A DNA stretch of 64,000 nucleotides from Przewalskia tangutica (taxonomy: Eukaryota > Streptophyta > Magnoliopsida > Solanales > Solanaceae): positions 80,682,992 to 80,746,991 of the forward strand of contig CM056731.1 in the NCBI GenBank assembly GCA_029844215.1, written 5' to 3'. Below the pieces are notes generated by a model. The model was not told where the DNA came from, did not search any database, and saw nothing but the letters and a program-made list of their open reading frames with translations. Numbering within the stretch: position 1 is the first letter of the stretch; the number at the start of each line of letters is the position of its first letter. The position numbers and the translations under genes are program-made. Positions 34,301-47,150 of this stretch are shown piece after piece.

Positions 34301-36034
34301 TCTTAATTATCCAGTCTTACTAATATATAGTATAAATAAACACAGGAAATAACATGTCTTATTCAATATATGAAAAACATTGGTTGAACTGAGTCTAACC
34401 AACATTAACCTAACTAATACATACAGATTTACATAGTCTTAACCTGATAACATTGCTAATGACCAATATGATTTGGGTATAAAGCAACAAACTAACAACA
34501 TGCTTAGTAAAAAAAAAACATAAAAATAGAATCAGCAGTCCCCTGTCATATTTGATAGCAAATTCAATGCTATAAAATAGTCATTAATACATACTAAGCA
34601 TGGCTATCGCTTGAGAAATGAATCGACACCAAACATACTGTCAAAAATCTGTGACTAACATGTTATGATTAAAACTCACGAATTCAAGCCACACCTACAT
34701 TTAGCCAAACATATTTAATAGAGACACGCATCGCATCACACAGAACACACAATTGTGAATTAAATAGCACTATTATTAGAAAGAAAGTAGGTTACCTTCT
34801 TCGGGCAGCGAACCGAGGCGTCGTCTCGATTCGTCGATTCTACTCGAAGAATATGTATGTGGGTGTGAATGAAGAAAACAAAGCTTAAACGCAAGAATTT
34901 TAAAATGAATAACGAATAGATGATATGCAAGATAAATTATCAAATTCTGGGGGTCCCCCCCAATGAAGAACAAAGGGGGTCTTTTATAGGTGAAATATTG
35001 GGTTTGAATTCGAAATAAAGCTGTTAGATTTTGGACGATTTGTTGGTTCAAATCACGGATTTTAGGGAGATGCAGGGTATGGGCTGCGTAGGTGAAGTGA
35101 AAGGAGTAGTTGGGGGTGCAGGGAGTGGGCATGGCAGCGGATTTGGGGGTGATGGGAGGGTGCGGCGGTTGCTGGAGGCAGAGGATAGGGGTTTCTAGGT
35201 TTTTTCTTTATTTTCTTTGAGGGCTGTTGGTCGATGGGGAAGGGAAGTATAGGGGTTATGGGTCATGACGGGTAATTGGGCGCGACGCATGTTAGTTTTA
35301 AAAGGTGGGCTGATTAGGTATTATATTGGGTATTAGTTTTAGAAGTTAGTTTTAGGCAAAATTAATTAGTGGTAAATTATAAATTCAAAATTGTGATTAA
35401 ATTATTTAGGTGCTTTATTAATTTAAGTTATTACAAAAATAAAGACGGGCGTGCTATTTAATTAGGGCTAATATTTATAATGCGATGCCGTTATTAAAAC
35501 TTATTTATTATGCGTATTCCGCGAAGTTAAATTAAAAGCAACGGGTTTAGATTATTATTAAATTATTTAAATGCTAAATGCAAATATGATATTTAAGGAT
35601 GTTAATGCTTTTATAAATGCGACGCTATTAAAATGCATGTATTAGATTGAAATTAATTTAAATTACAAATTACGAAATTGCCTTGCTTTTAGTAAAAAAT
35701 GCGAATATTCTATTTAACACGGCGTCATTGCTAAATTATTTATTTTATGTATTTATTTATTTATCGTTAAGGATTATTCGAGTTTCAATTAATGGACAAT
35801 AGGGCCTACATTACGAATTATATTAATGAAATTGCTTGTTATTAAAACGACGAATGCGGGCGTGAGACTCAAGGTGTGCTTAGTACTCTATGTAAAATGC
35901 GTGCCATTATTAAATTGCTTATTTGTGCATGTATTAATGTATTATTGATGCATTTTATTATAAAAATTATTTTGCAAAATTAGTGTAATTTTATAGTTAA
36001 GAAGCCAGACGAGGGTCAAAATTGGGTGTCAACA
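31361..36034 (-). repeat. 5' LTR of Ogre element O (4,674 bp)
   Basis: On the minus strand it begins TGTTGACACC at 36034 and ends GGTGTTACA at 31361, followed after 3 nt by the primer-binding site. It matches 5075-9706 over its whole length. The promoter-side third (34700-36034) is AT-rich with simple A/T tracts, and the rest is long A/T-rich leader-like sequence. Differences from the other copy are few, apart from CHG-type indels and the dense transversion patches noted in the findings. The window shows no real gene in it. A 118-aa minus-strand frame at 34776-35132 is open in both LTR copies simply because they are near identical. Confidence 0.93.
34982..34988 (-). promoter_or_regulatory. 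TATA box of Ogre 5' LTR
   Basis: TATAAAA on the minus strand followed by GACCCCC, about 1.05 kb from the LTR's outer end. This is a canonical plant TATA. Transcription would start roughly 30 nt further left (near 34950), beside a G5TC6-type palindrome. Inferred from motif and position only. Confidence 0.55.
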
Positions 36035-36160
36035 CCATCTTCCCTCTTGAGTGAGCTTAGCCGAAACACCCATCTTCCCCTGTCCTAGTAGTCTCGGCTA
36101 AGGCCCTCCCCCCCTTGGTAGAAAATACTCTCCAAGTATTGTTACTATCCCCTAAATACC
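36035..36160 (+). repeat. Fragment of element E LTR between Ogre and element D
   Basis: 126 bp that align with about positions 470-600 of the A-type LTR (TTGGTAGAAA..TACTCTC..AAGTATTGTTA). It is cut on the left by Ogre element O and on the right by element D. It continues, after the ATACC duplication, at 44911. Confidence 0.8.
36156..36160. repeat. Target-site duplication of element D, left (ATACC)
   Basis: ATACC immediately before the D LTR; its partner is 44906-44910. Confidence 0.85.
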
Positions 36161-39100
36161 TGTAACGCCCCGAACCCGGGCCCGTTACTGGTGCCTTACC
36201 CCGGGCACCCTAGTGATACAACATCAGAGAAAACCAGCGGAAAATAAAACATGAATCATGAAACAAGAGATATAATAAATAAACAAAGCAACCAAAACAG
36301 TTTGCCTTCGATATACATAAAACACGAGCAGTTTAATCCTTTTACAACCCCGCCCACAACAAGATTACTGCACTTAAGATTTATACAACAACTATGGCGG
36401 ACAGGGCCGCCATACCACGAACGCACAAGAACTTACGGACTGTGGTAACATACCAAAGATAAGCCTCCGACGGAACGGAGCTTCCCAAAATGAAATGAGA
36501 TCCTAAACGCGGGATCGGCGGTAAATGATGCACTTACCGCAGATTTAACGCGGCCGGGCGAGGTCGATAACAGTACCAAGTATGTGAAATCAGAAATCAG
36601 TAAATGAAATCATAATAGTCTATAAAGCGGAGACATGTATGACGACCAAACTACAAAGATATAACATATAACGATTACATCAAGACAGTGGACTCACGCC
36701 TCCAAATTATCACTCGTGCGTGGAATTTCTTCCTCATCGCCAGCTTTATGATATAACAATACCAAGGAGTATACATGAACACTGTGTCCCACTGTGTCAT
36801 AAACCGTGACAGACAAGTACAACTACCGGATCCGACCGTGCCAATAATACAATGCAACCATAAACACGAAGCTGATACGGGGCAAGTGCGAGAGCCGACC
36901 ACCGGATACCAAGGCCGGCCACGTAGCGACCGGGCAAGTACGAGGTGACCACGGGGACCAAGGTCAGATCACGAGACTTCGTCACTAATCGAACGGGCAA
37001 GTGCGAGGGTGACTACCGATACCAAGGCCGAATCACCACGAGGCGGCAAGTACGAGAGCCGACCACCGTACCAAGGCCGAACAGAAGAATACCTCAACTA
37101 CCAACCGACTCTATCGAGACGGAACACGTAAAACACCACACTTGCACAACAAAGGCTATCATCACAAGCATAGGCAAGTTTCACAACAACAGGCACAGGA
37201 AAGTTTCACCACAACAAGCATAGGCATGTTTCACATCACTCAAAGTACCTTCATTTTATGCCAAAGTCCGGGTTTTAACCTAAAGTACTACGACGTTAAG
37301 TTCTTTAAAAGAGATCCATTACTTTTATAAAAGTCACCCGATACCCGTAGTATTAAAATGACCAACCCACATTCCTTTTCAAAATCAAGTAACAACATTC
37401 TTTTCTTAAGTTCCAGTTTGCCTAGTTTCAATTACTCAAGCTTCTCATTTCCAAATGGTTTCATAGTTCATAAACTTAATCATTTGATTCCTTTTTAGAA
37501 CAATTGAGTAATATATGTTTCACGTAAGAGTAGGTTATTCTTGTTTACAACATTCTTATTACAAAGACCATGATCTAGAAAATGTAATATCATTTTGTCT
37601 CATCTTAGTTTCTATGCAGATGGAGGTTTCTCTCGGGTTTTAATATGATACATCATTATTCAATACATTTTCCTTTATTAACGCTGCAGTGGTTTGTCGA
37701 TACACATTCTGATTTCCAAAATCAGTAAAACATTATCCCTTTAAATAAAACCAAGTACTCATTACTCACGAATGAGGTTTCACACAAACATTCACATTAA
37801 ACAAATAAGTTAAGTCTCTTATCTTATAAGATCAAGTCTCTTAACTTCTAACATTAGTAAACCATTTTCTTTACCTCTCTTAAGACATTATACCTAACTC
37901 CCATAAAGCTAGTATAACTCTTTTTAAAACCTTTAAAACCAAGTGTTACTTTCCTTCAAAACGATTTATAAATCTTTTGAAATACATCAAGTTCTTTATT
38001 ATAACAAGCCGCTTATAATTCACATGATTACCTTTAAAACCACAAAGTATTTTCTTACCTACATAAAGTCATTATAACCAACTTGCCATAAATCCTTTAT
38101 AACACTTTATGTTTTAAAACAATCAAACACGGCTAACACATGTACGCGTGCACTACATAGTTCACACATATCATGCTGGAAGAGATAGGAAGAGGTTCAC
38201 ATACCTCGCGACGATTTAACGACAATAAGCAAAATGCTCCAAGTACTACAACCTTGCTAGCCCTTTCCACTCCTCGAGTAGAATACGCTACTCTTAGTAC
38301 TTTCACCTATAAAGGCCACAAACGTCTATTAAAAACTTAAACACACGTTCCCATCTTTCTACAGAAAATTCGGCAGCACCTCCCCCCCCCGCAACAGCGT
38401 AAATCTCCTCCTCTATCGAGGCCGGCTACCAAGCCAACCAGGGGGGGGGTTTTACACGCCTAACCGGACGTGTACAATTCTACACAAGTCTACTGCAATA
38501 CAGTCCTATGTAAATACAGTTCAGTTCTTTTCTATATTCTTCAGGCTTAAGTCAAAAGACATTGCCGCAGTACTAAGCTTAGTTCTATATATAGTATACT
38601 TCAACTATATATTCTAACAACATGCAATTTCCAATTACAACTAGAGGGACAAGATAATTACCTCGATAAGCCCATAATTATCCAAGTTAAATGTCGATCC
38701 TTAGCAACGTTTAGCTCCAACTCCGGGTGCTCCATCCCGCTCCAAACAACCCTTAGAAGTTCTAACCAACTTCTACTTAAATACTTCAATCAATCAATGA
38801 AGATTTTCTTAGGGTTTCGGTTTGAGACTAAAGGGACAAAAGGTAGTATTTAGGGTTCTACGATAGAGGTATCTTTGGGATACTACAAGGTACAAGGCTA
38901 AGGTATTTTGGGCATTATAACAATACTTGGAAGACAACTTTCTACCAAGGGGGGGGGGGTAGGCTCGGCTAGCACAACTAGGCTAGGGGGAGGGGGTGTT
39001 CTCGGCCAAAGGCCACACGAAAAGGGGGAGGAGAGGGTTTCAAGACTTGGAAGTTTTGGAATGGATGAAGTCTCCACAACTAGGGGGGTATTTATAGCAA

Positions 39101-39521
39101 AACCAAAGGCCAACCAAGGGCCAAGATCCTCCCAAGTGTATAGCAAGTGTAAGGGCAAGATTAAGCCAAGTGCACCCTAAACCCTACTCCACAAAACATG
39201 GCACAAGACAAGGCACAAAACAAGGCCAAAACAAGGCACAAAATAAGGGGCCAATAGGCCTCAAACCCGTGACCAATTCGGCCAACCCAACGCCACTGAG
39301 GGTGACAAGTGTCACCTCCCAATGGTCCAAAACATTTCGTCTCTCGGAAAATTTCGCAAAAATACTAAATGACATAGCCGGAATTTTCCTACGAAAGCGT
39401 GGAAAACGCTTTCCGAAAAACGACTCTACGGGGTTGTGCACAAAAATTTCGAAACATGCCTAACTTAAGGCTCAAAATTGACGCACGTCCATACGCATAT
39501 ACTCGGAAATACGGTATAACA
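36161..39521 (-). repeat. 3' LTR of element D (3,361 bp)
   Basis: The counterpart of 41548-44905, with TATA at 39096-39089. The same tandem blocks lie at 36885-37085 and 37150-37235. C and G homopolymers at 38385-38395, 38443-38450 and 38949-38957 vary in length between the two LTRs and are likely poorly called. Confidence 0.88.
39089..39096 (-). promoter_or_regulatory. TATA box, 3' LTR of D
   Basis: TATAAATA on the minus strand, the counterpart of 44463-44470. Confidence 0.55.
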
Positions 39522-40184
39522 TTCTTCCTTAGAAACATTCGTCCCGAATGTTCCTTCAAGGTCTCAAAACAACAGGCGTCAGTATAGTCTTCACTGCTAT
39601 ACGTACGAAAACAATCATGCCACACCTGGCCACAAAAACATACGTTCACTTTTCCCCTTTCTCGTAGTACTCGTCACGAACACTCGAACTCGTTCTAGTA
39701 TCCGTACCACACTTCTGTCAACGCTTATGTTTCCAACCCTTGAGTCACTACCTCCAAACTTGGTCATCTCACTAACCTCGATTTCCCTAAGGCCATTCCC
39801 GCCTTCACGAACGATTCTCGATCGAACGCGTCCACGAACTCATACGATGGTCATCTAAACTTGGGCCTAGCACCTCGTGACCTACCACCGCGGGACCACC
39901 GAACCGACCACCCCAAACCGGTTACGGTTGACCCGCAAATGGTCCTCAACCCGACCCCAACCGCGCCAACTCTTGTTCCCCGATCCGGAACAATCTTACT
40001 ATTTCACATCATGAAAGCTACCACTTCCATCTCACACTACCTGTGACTTACCCTTTTCACTAACCAGGTTTCTAAATCACATTTTAGCACAAAGCTATCC
40101 AAACATAACATTAAACACATCAACAACATAAACAAAACTCTAGAGGGTTAAGGATATACCTGAAACTAGGCGGTTCAAGGACCG
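39522..40184 (-). other. 3' UTR of D with hairpin and purine tract
   Basis: No gene. Next to the LTR, the purine tract AAGGAAGAA (39530-39522, minus) is preceded by the inverted repeat AACATTCG-TCC-CGAATGTT (39534-39552). Confidence 0.65.
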
Positions 40185-41345
40185 CTAAAACTGGGAACTC
40201 CCACCGCGACCCCTACCGGGGCCTCCCGGTGTACAAACATCCTGCCTGGCTACGGAAGGTGAAGAACCCGCAACTGCTCTAGTAGTCCATGCTATCCTAC
40301 CAGTGCTACCCCTGGTCGGACAGTCTCTTGCCAGATGGCCCTGTTGGCCGCAAAAATAACAATCTCCCGAGTTAGTACGACACTCTCCCTTATGAAGCTT
40401 TCCACAACGGCCACACTGAGACAAGGGCAACCTCATCCGGCGAGCACTCCTGCTCTCCTGAAAATCTGAAACCTGGGAGCCCCGACCGCCCCGAATATCG
40501 TGAAGGTCGAAAGCCGTGAGGACCACTGCATCGACGAGGTACATAACTAGTTCGCTGGCCGAGGCGGTCCGCCTCGAAAGTCACCAAAGGACCTGCTGTT
40601 CGCCCTCTTACGACTTTGGTCATTCCGTCGATTTATCCGCCTCACATCCAAGTGTATACGCTGCACGCGGCAATGTCCATGCCGGTGAAGAGCTACACGA
40701 ACAACTCTGCAAGGCAATCATCGAGCCTCAGAACATATCGGTGCACTCGATCCTCCATATCAAGCTACTAACGCGGGACGCACGCCAATGAGTCGAACTC
40801 CACATTGTACTCGAACCGCACGCCGCTCGCCAGAATACAAAAATCTGTCGGCCGAGCCCTTCTCATCCGGGAGGCAAGAAATGTGCAAGAAAGGCCTCGA
40901 GAACTCGTTCCATACGGCTGGAAGTGCATGCTCTCCTCGACAGCTCCCAAGAATCAAACGATCATGCGGTATCACGCGATTGATGTGAACCTAGGGCCAC
41001 CGACTCGATCTCCGATGCCTTGATCACTCACGATCCGTCAGAATCGCTTCGGATGAACTCCTGCGGATCATCCTCGGGCCTCGACCCATAAAACTCTGGC
41101 GCCTACAACTCGTAAAATCCCGTAGCCTCGAACTACTCGATCTAGGGTGAACCATTGGTGCTCTTGGAACCGCCGGCCCACTTATCCTCAAGTTCGCCAC
41201 AACCACGCCATTAATCGGGCCTACCTTGTAACTCATCTCTCTCGCCTGCATCGCGGATGGAGGCTCAGTCTTGTGGTCTCTCGCCACGTTCTACTCGCAG
41301 ATCCCTCACGCTTTGCCTTCAGCCCGGTTGCCTTCGCAGAGGCAT
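40185..41345 (-). pseudogene. gag: gag of element D with two zinc knuckles, frame-shifted
   Basis: An ATG at 41345-41343 opens MPLR plus a basic start like the gag of F and G. The frame is then lost repeatedly through 40560. The frame 40544-40185 contains CGRCGKLHKGEC (C-x2-C-x3-H-x3-C) followed by CYFCGQQGHLARDCP (C-x2-C-x4-H-x4-C). These nucleic-acid-binding knuckles typify Tekay/Del gag. A Gly/Arg-rich tail ends at 40185. No protease or RT follows, so gag is the only product D could supply. Confidence 0.75.
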
Positions 41346-41533
41346 AATCGTAAAAACAAACACGTCGGAGGGTCCAATCTTATCACACGGCTCTAAGGCA
41401 CGATCTCGTAATGAGAAGAATGGAAACCAATCCTAAATGTCCTATAGCCTCACGATTATAGATGTGGTGCACAACACACCGATAATCAAGACTCTACTAG
41501 ACACGGTGCGTAGACACTTTCCGAGGATTAATC

Positions 41534-41544
41534 GCTCGATACCA
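41534..41544 (-). other. Primer-binding site of D
   Basis: Minus strand TGGTATCGAGC, 3 nt from the LTR. As in element A, it is the initiator-tRNA site lacking the A of CAG. Confidence 0.8.
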
Positions 41545-41547
41545 CTT

Positions 41548-44500
41548 TGTAACGCCCAACCGGCCCGTTCGTGTCTTACCCGGCACCCTAGTGATACAAC
41601 ATCGAGAGAAAACCGGAAAATAAAACATGAATCATGAAACAAGAGATATAATAAATAAACAAAGCAACCAAAACAGTTGCCTTCGGATATACATAAAACA
41701 CGAGCAGTTTAATCCTTTTACAACCCCGCCCACAACAAGATTACTGCACTCTAAGATTTATACAACAACTATGACGGACAGGCCCCGCCATACCCCGAAC
41801 GCATAAGAACTTACGGACTGTGGTAACATACCAAAGATAAGCCTCCGACGAACGGAGCTTCCCAAAACTGAAATGAGATCCTAAACGCGGATCGGCGGTA
41901 GATGTACCTTACTGCGGCGTGAACGCGGCCCGAAGGAGGTCAAGACAACAGTACCAAGTATGTGAAATCAGAATATCAGAATGAAATCATAATAGTCTAT
42001 AAAGCAGAGACATGTATGGCGACCAAACTACGATATATAACATATAACGATTCACATCAAGACAGGGACTCACGCTCCAAATTATCACTCGTGCGTGGAA
42101 TTTCTTCCTCATCGCCAGCTTTATGATATAACAATACCAAGGAGTATACATGAACACGAGTCCCACTGTGTCATAAAAACCGTGACAGACAAGTACAACT
42201 ACCGGATCCGACCGTGCTAATAATACAATGCAACCATAAACACGAAGGCGTCACGGCAAGTCAGAGCCGACTCATCGGATACAAGGCCGGCCACGTAATG
42301 ACCGGCAAGTACGAGGTGACCACGGGGACCAAGGTCAGATCACGAGACTTCGTCACTACACCGAACGGGCAAGTGCGAGGTGACTACCGATACCAAGGCC
42401 GAATCACCACGAGGCGGCAAGTACGAGAGCCGACCACCGGGTACCAAGGCCGAACAGTAAGAATACCTCAACCAGTCAACCGACCCTCTATCGAGAGACG
42501 CGGTAACACAGAAACACCACACTTGCACAACAAAGGCTATCATCACAAGCATAGGCAAGTTTCACAACAACAGGCATAGGAAAGTTTCACCACAACAAGC
42601 ATAGGCAAGTTTCACATCACTCAAAGTACCTTCATTTTATGCCAAAGTCCGGGTTTTAACCCTAAAGTACTACGTACGTTAAGTTCTTTAAAAGAGATCC
42701 ATTACTTTTATAAAAGTCACCCGATACCCGTAGTATTAAAATGACCAACCCACATTCCTTTTCAAAATCAAGTAACAACATTCTTTTCTTAAGTTCCAGT
42801 TTGCCTAGTTTCAATTACTCAAGCTTCTCATTTCCAAATGGTTTCATAGTTCATAAACTTAATCATTTGATTCCTTTTTAGAACAATTGAGTAATATATG
42901 TTTCACGTAAGAGTAGGTTATTCTTGTTTACAACATTCTTATTACAGCAGCCATGATCTAGAAAATGTAATATCATTTTGTCTCATCTTAGTTTCTATGC
43001 AGATGGAGGTTTCTACTGGTTTTAATATGATACATCATTATTCAATACATTTTCCTTTATTAACGCTGCAGTGGTTTGTCGATACACATTCTGATTTCCA
43101 AAATCAGTAAAACATTATCCCTTTAAATAAAACCAAGTACTCATTACTCACGAATGAGGTTTCACACAAACATTCACATTAAACAAATAAGTTAAGTCTC
43201 TTATCTTATAAGATCAAGTCTCTTAACTTCTAACATTAGTAAACCATTTTCTTTACCTCTCTTAAGACATTATACCTAACTCCCCATAAAGCTAGTATAA
43301 CTCTTTTTTAAAACCTTTAAAACCAAGTGTTACTTTCCCTTCAAAACGATTTATAAATCTTTTGAAATACATCAAGTTCTTTATTATAACAAGCCAGTTA
43401 TAATTCACATCAGTTACCTTTTAAAACCACAAAGTATTTTCTTACCTACATAAAGCTGTTATAACCAACTTCCCATAAAGCCGTTATAACACTTTATGTT
43501 TTAAAAACAATCAAACACAGCTAACACATGTACGTCTGCCATACTACATAGTTCACACATATCATGCTGGAAGAGATAGGAAGAGGTTCACATACCTCGC
43601 GACGATTTAACGACAATAAGCAAAATGCTCCAAGTACTACAACCTTGCTAGCCCTTTCCACTCCTCGAGTAGAATACGCTACTCTTAGTACTTTCACCTA
43701 TAAAGGCCACAAACGTCTATTAAAAACTTAAACACACGTTCCCATCTTTCTACAGAAAATTCGGCAGCACCTCCCCCCCCCGCAACAGCGTAAATCTCCT
43801 CCTCTATCGAGGCCGGCTACCAAGCCAACCAGGGGGGGGGTTTTACACGCCTAACCGGACGTGTACAATTCTACACAAGTCTCATCGCAATACCCCCTAT
43901 GTAAATACAGTTCAGTTCTTTTCTATATTCTTCAGGCTTAAGTCAAAAGACATAGACGCAGTCCTAAGCTAAGTTCTATATATAGTATACTTCAACTATA
44001 TATTCTAACAACATGCAATTTCCAATTACAACTAGAGGGACAAGATAATTACCTCGATAAGCCCATAATTATCCAAGTTAAATGTCGATCCTTAGCAACG
44101 TTTAGCTCCAACTCCGGGTGCTCCATCCCGCTCCAAACAACCCTGAGCAGTTCTAACCAACTTCTACCTAAATCCTTCAATCCATCAATGAAGATTTTCT
44201 TAGGGTTTCGGTTTGAGACTAAAGGGACAAAAGGTAGTATTTCGGTTCTACGTATAGAGGTATCTTTGGGATACTACAAGGTACAAGGCTAAGGTATTTT
44301 GGGCATTATAACAATACTTGGAAGACAACTTTCTACCAAGGGGGTAGGCTCGGCTAGCACAACTAGGCTAGGGGAGGTGTTCTCGCCAAAGGCCACACGG
44401 GGAGGAGAGGGTTTCAAGACTTGGAAGTTTTGGAATGGATGAAGTCTCCACAACTAGGGGGGTATTTATAGCAAAACCAAAGGCCAACCAAGGGCCAAGA

Positions 44501-44905
44501 TCCTCCCAAGTGTATAGCAAGTGTAAGGGCAAGATTAAGCCAAGTGCACCCTAAACCCTACTCCACAAAACATGGCACAAGACAAGGCACAAAACAAGGC
44601 CAAAACAAGGCACAAAATAAGGGGCCAATAGGCCTCAAACCCGTGACCAATTCGGCCAACCCAAACGCCCACTTGAGGGTGACAAGTGTCACCCTCCCAA
44701 TGGTCCAAAACATTTCGTCTCTCGGAAAATTTCGCAAAAATACTAAATGACATAGCCGGAATTTTCCTACGAAAAGTGTGGAAAACGTTTAAAAAACGAC
44801 TCTCTACGGGGGTTGTGCACAAAAATTTCGAAACATGCCTAACTTAAGGCTCAAAATTCGTACGTACGTCCATACGTACATACTCTGGAAATACGGGGTA
44901 TAACA
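41548..44905 (-). repeat. 5' LTR of element D (3,358 bp)
   Basis: Reads TGTTATACCCCGTATTTCC from 44905 and ends GGGCGTTACA at 41548. TATA is at 44470-44463. A run of ~45-55-bp GGCAAGT(A/G)CGAGG..ACCAAGG(C/T)C repeats lies at 42245-42460, and three ~27-bp GGCAAGTTTCAC-type repeats at 42535-42625. It is otherwise A/T-rich and gene-free. Confidence 0.88.
44463..44470 (-). promoter_or_regulatory. TATA box, 5' LTR of D
   Basis: TATAAATA on the minus strand, ~435 bp from the LTR start, the same place as in element A. Confidence 0.6.
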
Positions 44906-44910
44906 ATACC
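44906..44910. repeat. Target-site duplication of element D, right (ATACC)
   Basis: ATACC immediately after the D LTR; its partner is 36156-36160. Confidence 0.85.
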
Positions 44911-46822
44911 TTAGCCAATCCCTTGTAGTATTTCCAAAGTCACCCCTATACTAATAGCCCAGAAATACTACTATACTTCCATTAGTCACTAAACGAAACC
45001 CTAGTAGAAACTTCATTGTTGGTTGAAGTTGTAAGTAGAAGTTGTGTAGAAACTTCTAAGGGTTTCTTGGAGCGGATTGAAGCGTTCAGATTAGGAGCTA
45101 AACCTTGCTCAGGATCGACATTTAACTTGGATAATTTTGGGCTTATCGAGGTAATTACTCTTGTCCTTCTATCGTAATTGGATATTACATATAAGAATAG
45201 TTAAGACTTGAGTATAAGATATAGAAGGATATTAAAGAATAGAATTGAACTGTAATCACAGTAGAAGGGTATAACAGAAGAAGAATTGAACTGTACTTAC
45301 ATAGGACTGTATCTACAGTAGACTTGTGTAGCTTGACGGGTAGGGAAGTGATGCCCAATTTTCCGTAGAATAAAGAACCCTCTGCTTAGAATAGTCTACA
45401 GAGTAGTCTAGACATTGATAGACGTATCTGACTATTATAGGTTGATTCTCTGCTGACATATTCGACTTGGCGGTGGATTTATTGAGAAGGTATGTGATTC
45501 TTCCTATCCTCTAGAGCATGATATTTTAAAGTATATATATAGTACGGTAGACGTACGTATGTTAACTGAACATGGTTTTACTTGACGTCTTTTGACTTGA
45601 GTCTAAATAACAAGAATCTTGAAGTATTTCAAAAGAATTATGAATCATTTTTGAAAGAAGAGTAATACTTGGTTTTTAAACAAAAGCTTAAGAGTTATAC
45701 TAGCTTTATGGGAAGTTAGGTATAACAACTTAAGAAAGAGAAAAGGAACAGTTTACTTATGTGTTTATGAAAGACTTGTATTGATTTCTGGAAAGTATAA
45801 TAAGATGGTTTGATGAGTAGACATATTATGATGCTATGTGTGTTAGTGTCTTGTAACGTTTGTATAAGAGGGTACTCTTGTTGCGCTTATGTTGTTTAAC
45901 GATAAGCTGTTATGTTAGTATTATATCACTCACCTCTTGACATGATACTGGGGTTGGCGCCTCCGACGCGGTAGACTCGGTGATGCAGGACAATGATTCG
46001 AGAATACCTCATGCGGTCCAGGGACCTATGCGAGCTACGAGTTCCGGTTAGTGTGCGGCCTTTGTGGTCATGCGGTCTATGTGGCCATGCGGACTACGAG
46101 TCCAGGACGATGCCGAGGAGTAGCTACCCTCGATGCGGGGAATACCTCATGCGGGCCTATGTGAGTGGCCTATGCAGACTGCGGGAGTCCAGGATTAGGC
46201 ATGCATAATGATACTATGGGCGATTGGCCTTGCTTCGATCATTTGCAGCCTAGAAAAGACATGTTACAGTTTACCTATTATTGCTCTTGTTGTGATGTGG
46301 CACTCTGTGCGGTTATATTGGTTGTTTCGTACATATTTGTAAAATTAGTTTTAAAATGATATGATTTCATTTAAGTACTTTACAGTTTCACATACTTGGT
46401 ACTGTTAATCGACCTCTTCGGGGCTGCGTTCATGCCGCAGGTAAAGGGAAGCAGGTAGCGGATCCTCAGTCTTAGGATCTTTTCTTTGGTGTCAGGAGCT
46501 CCATCTTCTCCGGAGGCTCGACTTTTGGGTATGATCTCCCTGTTGTTGTAGATAGTTTGTACATTCAGGGTATGGCGGGGCCCTGTCCCGCCATAGTTGT
46601 TTACTTCCTTAGAGGTCTGTAGTCCTATTGTACAGTTGGGATGTAACTGCCAGATTTTGGTTATATATATACATGCCGAAAGGCGACTCTTCTCAGATAA
46701 ACGGTGTCTTAATTTACATTTGTTTCATGTCTTGTTTTTAATTTCCGCTGATTACTCTGATGTATGACTACTTGGGTGCCCGGGTAAGGCACCAGTCACG
46801 GGCCCTGGAACGGGTCGTGACA
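44911..46822 (+). repeat. Element E LTR, right part, ending inside the F LTR
   Basis: Continues the A-type LTR alignment from 36160 (CTTAGCC..CTTGTAGTATT). It carries the CATGCGGG block at 45955-46215 and TGCGTTCATGCCGCAGGTAA near 46424-46443. It ends GGGTCGTGACA at 46822, where F LTR sequence (CAACCGTTCG) resumes. Because the outer 3' end is here, this is a solo LTR or the 3' LTR of E; its left part is outside the window. Confidence 0.82.
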
Positions 46823-47150
46823 CAACCGTTCGTCGATAGGACGTCGGAGTAGGAAGTTATGAGAGTTACAAGTTTAGTGCGCAGTCGGACAGAAATGTGT
46901 TTCGGACAAAGCGGCAGACGCAGCGCGGATGCGGAGGCATGGCGCGAAATTGCGGTCGCTGAAGTTGCAGCGCGGCTGGCATGAGAGGCGGCGCGAAAGT
47001 TGAAGAGGCTGCGGGGGTTTCAGCGCCGCCAGAGGCGAGATTTTGGGCGGAAAAACTTAGAAAAGTCGATTTATCTTTTAAACGACCTTGGGCGGGTGAC
47101 AAGTGTCCCCCCCCCCCCCCTCCCATCTGATTTCTTGCATGCAATATATT

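Larger units (their letters stand above)
5075..36034 (-). mobile_element. Ogre/Tat-type Ty3/gypsy retrotransposon (element O), LTR to LTR
   Basis: A minus-strand element bounded by two nearly identical LTRs that start TGTTGACACCCAATTTTG and end in GGGGTGTTACA. The order from right to left is LTR, PBS, ORF1, gag, protease, intron, RT, RNase H, archaeal-type RNase H, integrase, a repeat-rich 3' UTR, purine tract, LTR. An extra ORF ahead of gag, a second RNase H, an intron between protease and RT, LTRs over 4.5 kb and a tandem-repeat 3' UTR are the known hallmarks of the Ogre/Tat lineage. Without the nested element A and its duplicated 5 bp, the unit is about 21.5 kb, within the range known for Ogre. 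RT and the integrase tail contain frameshifts, so the sequence as given is not autonomous. Some of those shifts may be sequencing error. The element lies inside an LTR of element E, and its outer 5-bp target copy on the right should be CCATC (36035-36039). Confidence 0.93.
36161..44905 (-). mobile_element. Element D: TR-GAG-like non-autonomous gypsy element
   Basis: Minus strand, 8.7 kb, with LTRs at 41548-44905 (5') and 36161-39521 (3') and the TSD ATACC on both sides. The ~2.0-kb interior has a PBS, a gag with zinc knuckles and a PPT, with no RT or integrase. Elements with long terminal repeats and gag only are known as TR-GAG. It is inserted in an LTR of the related element E. Confidence 0.88.
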
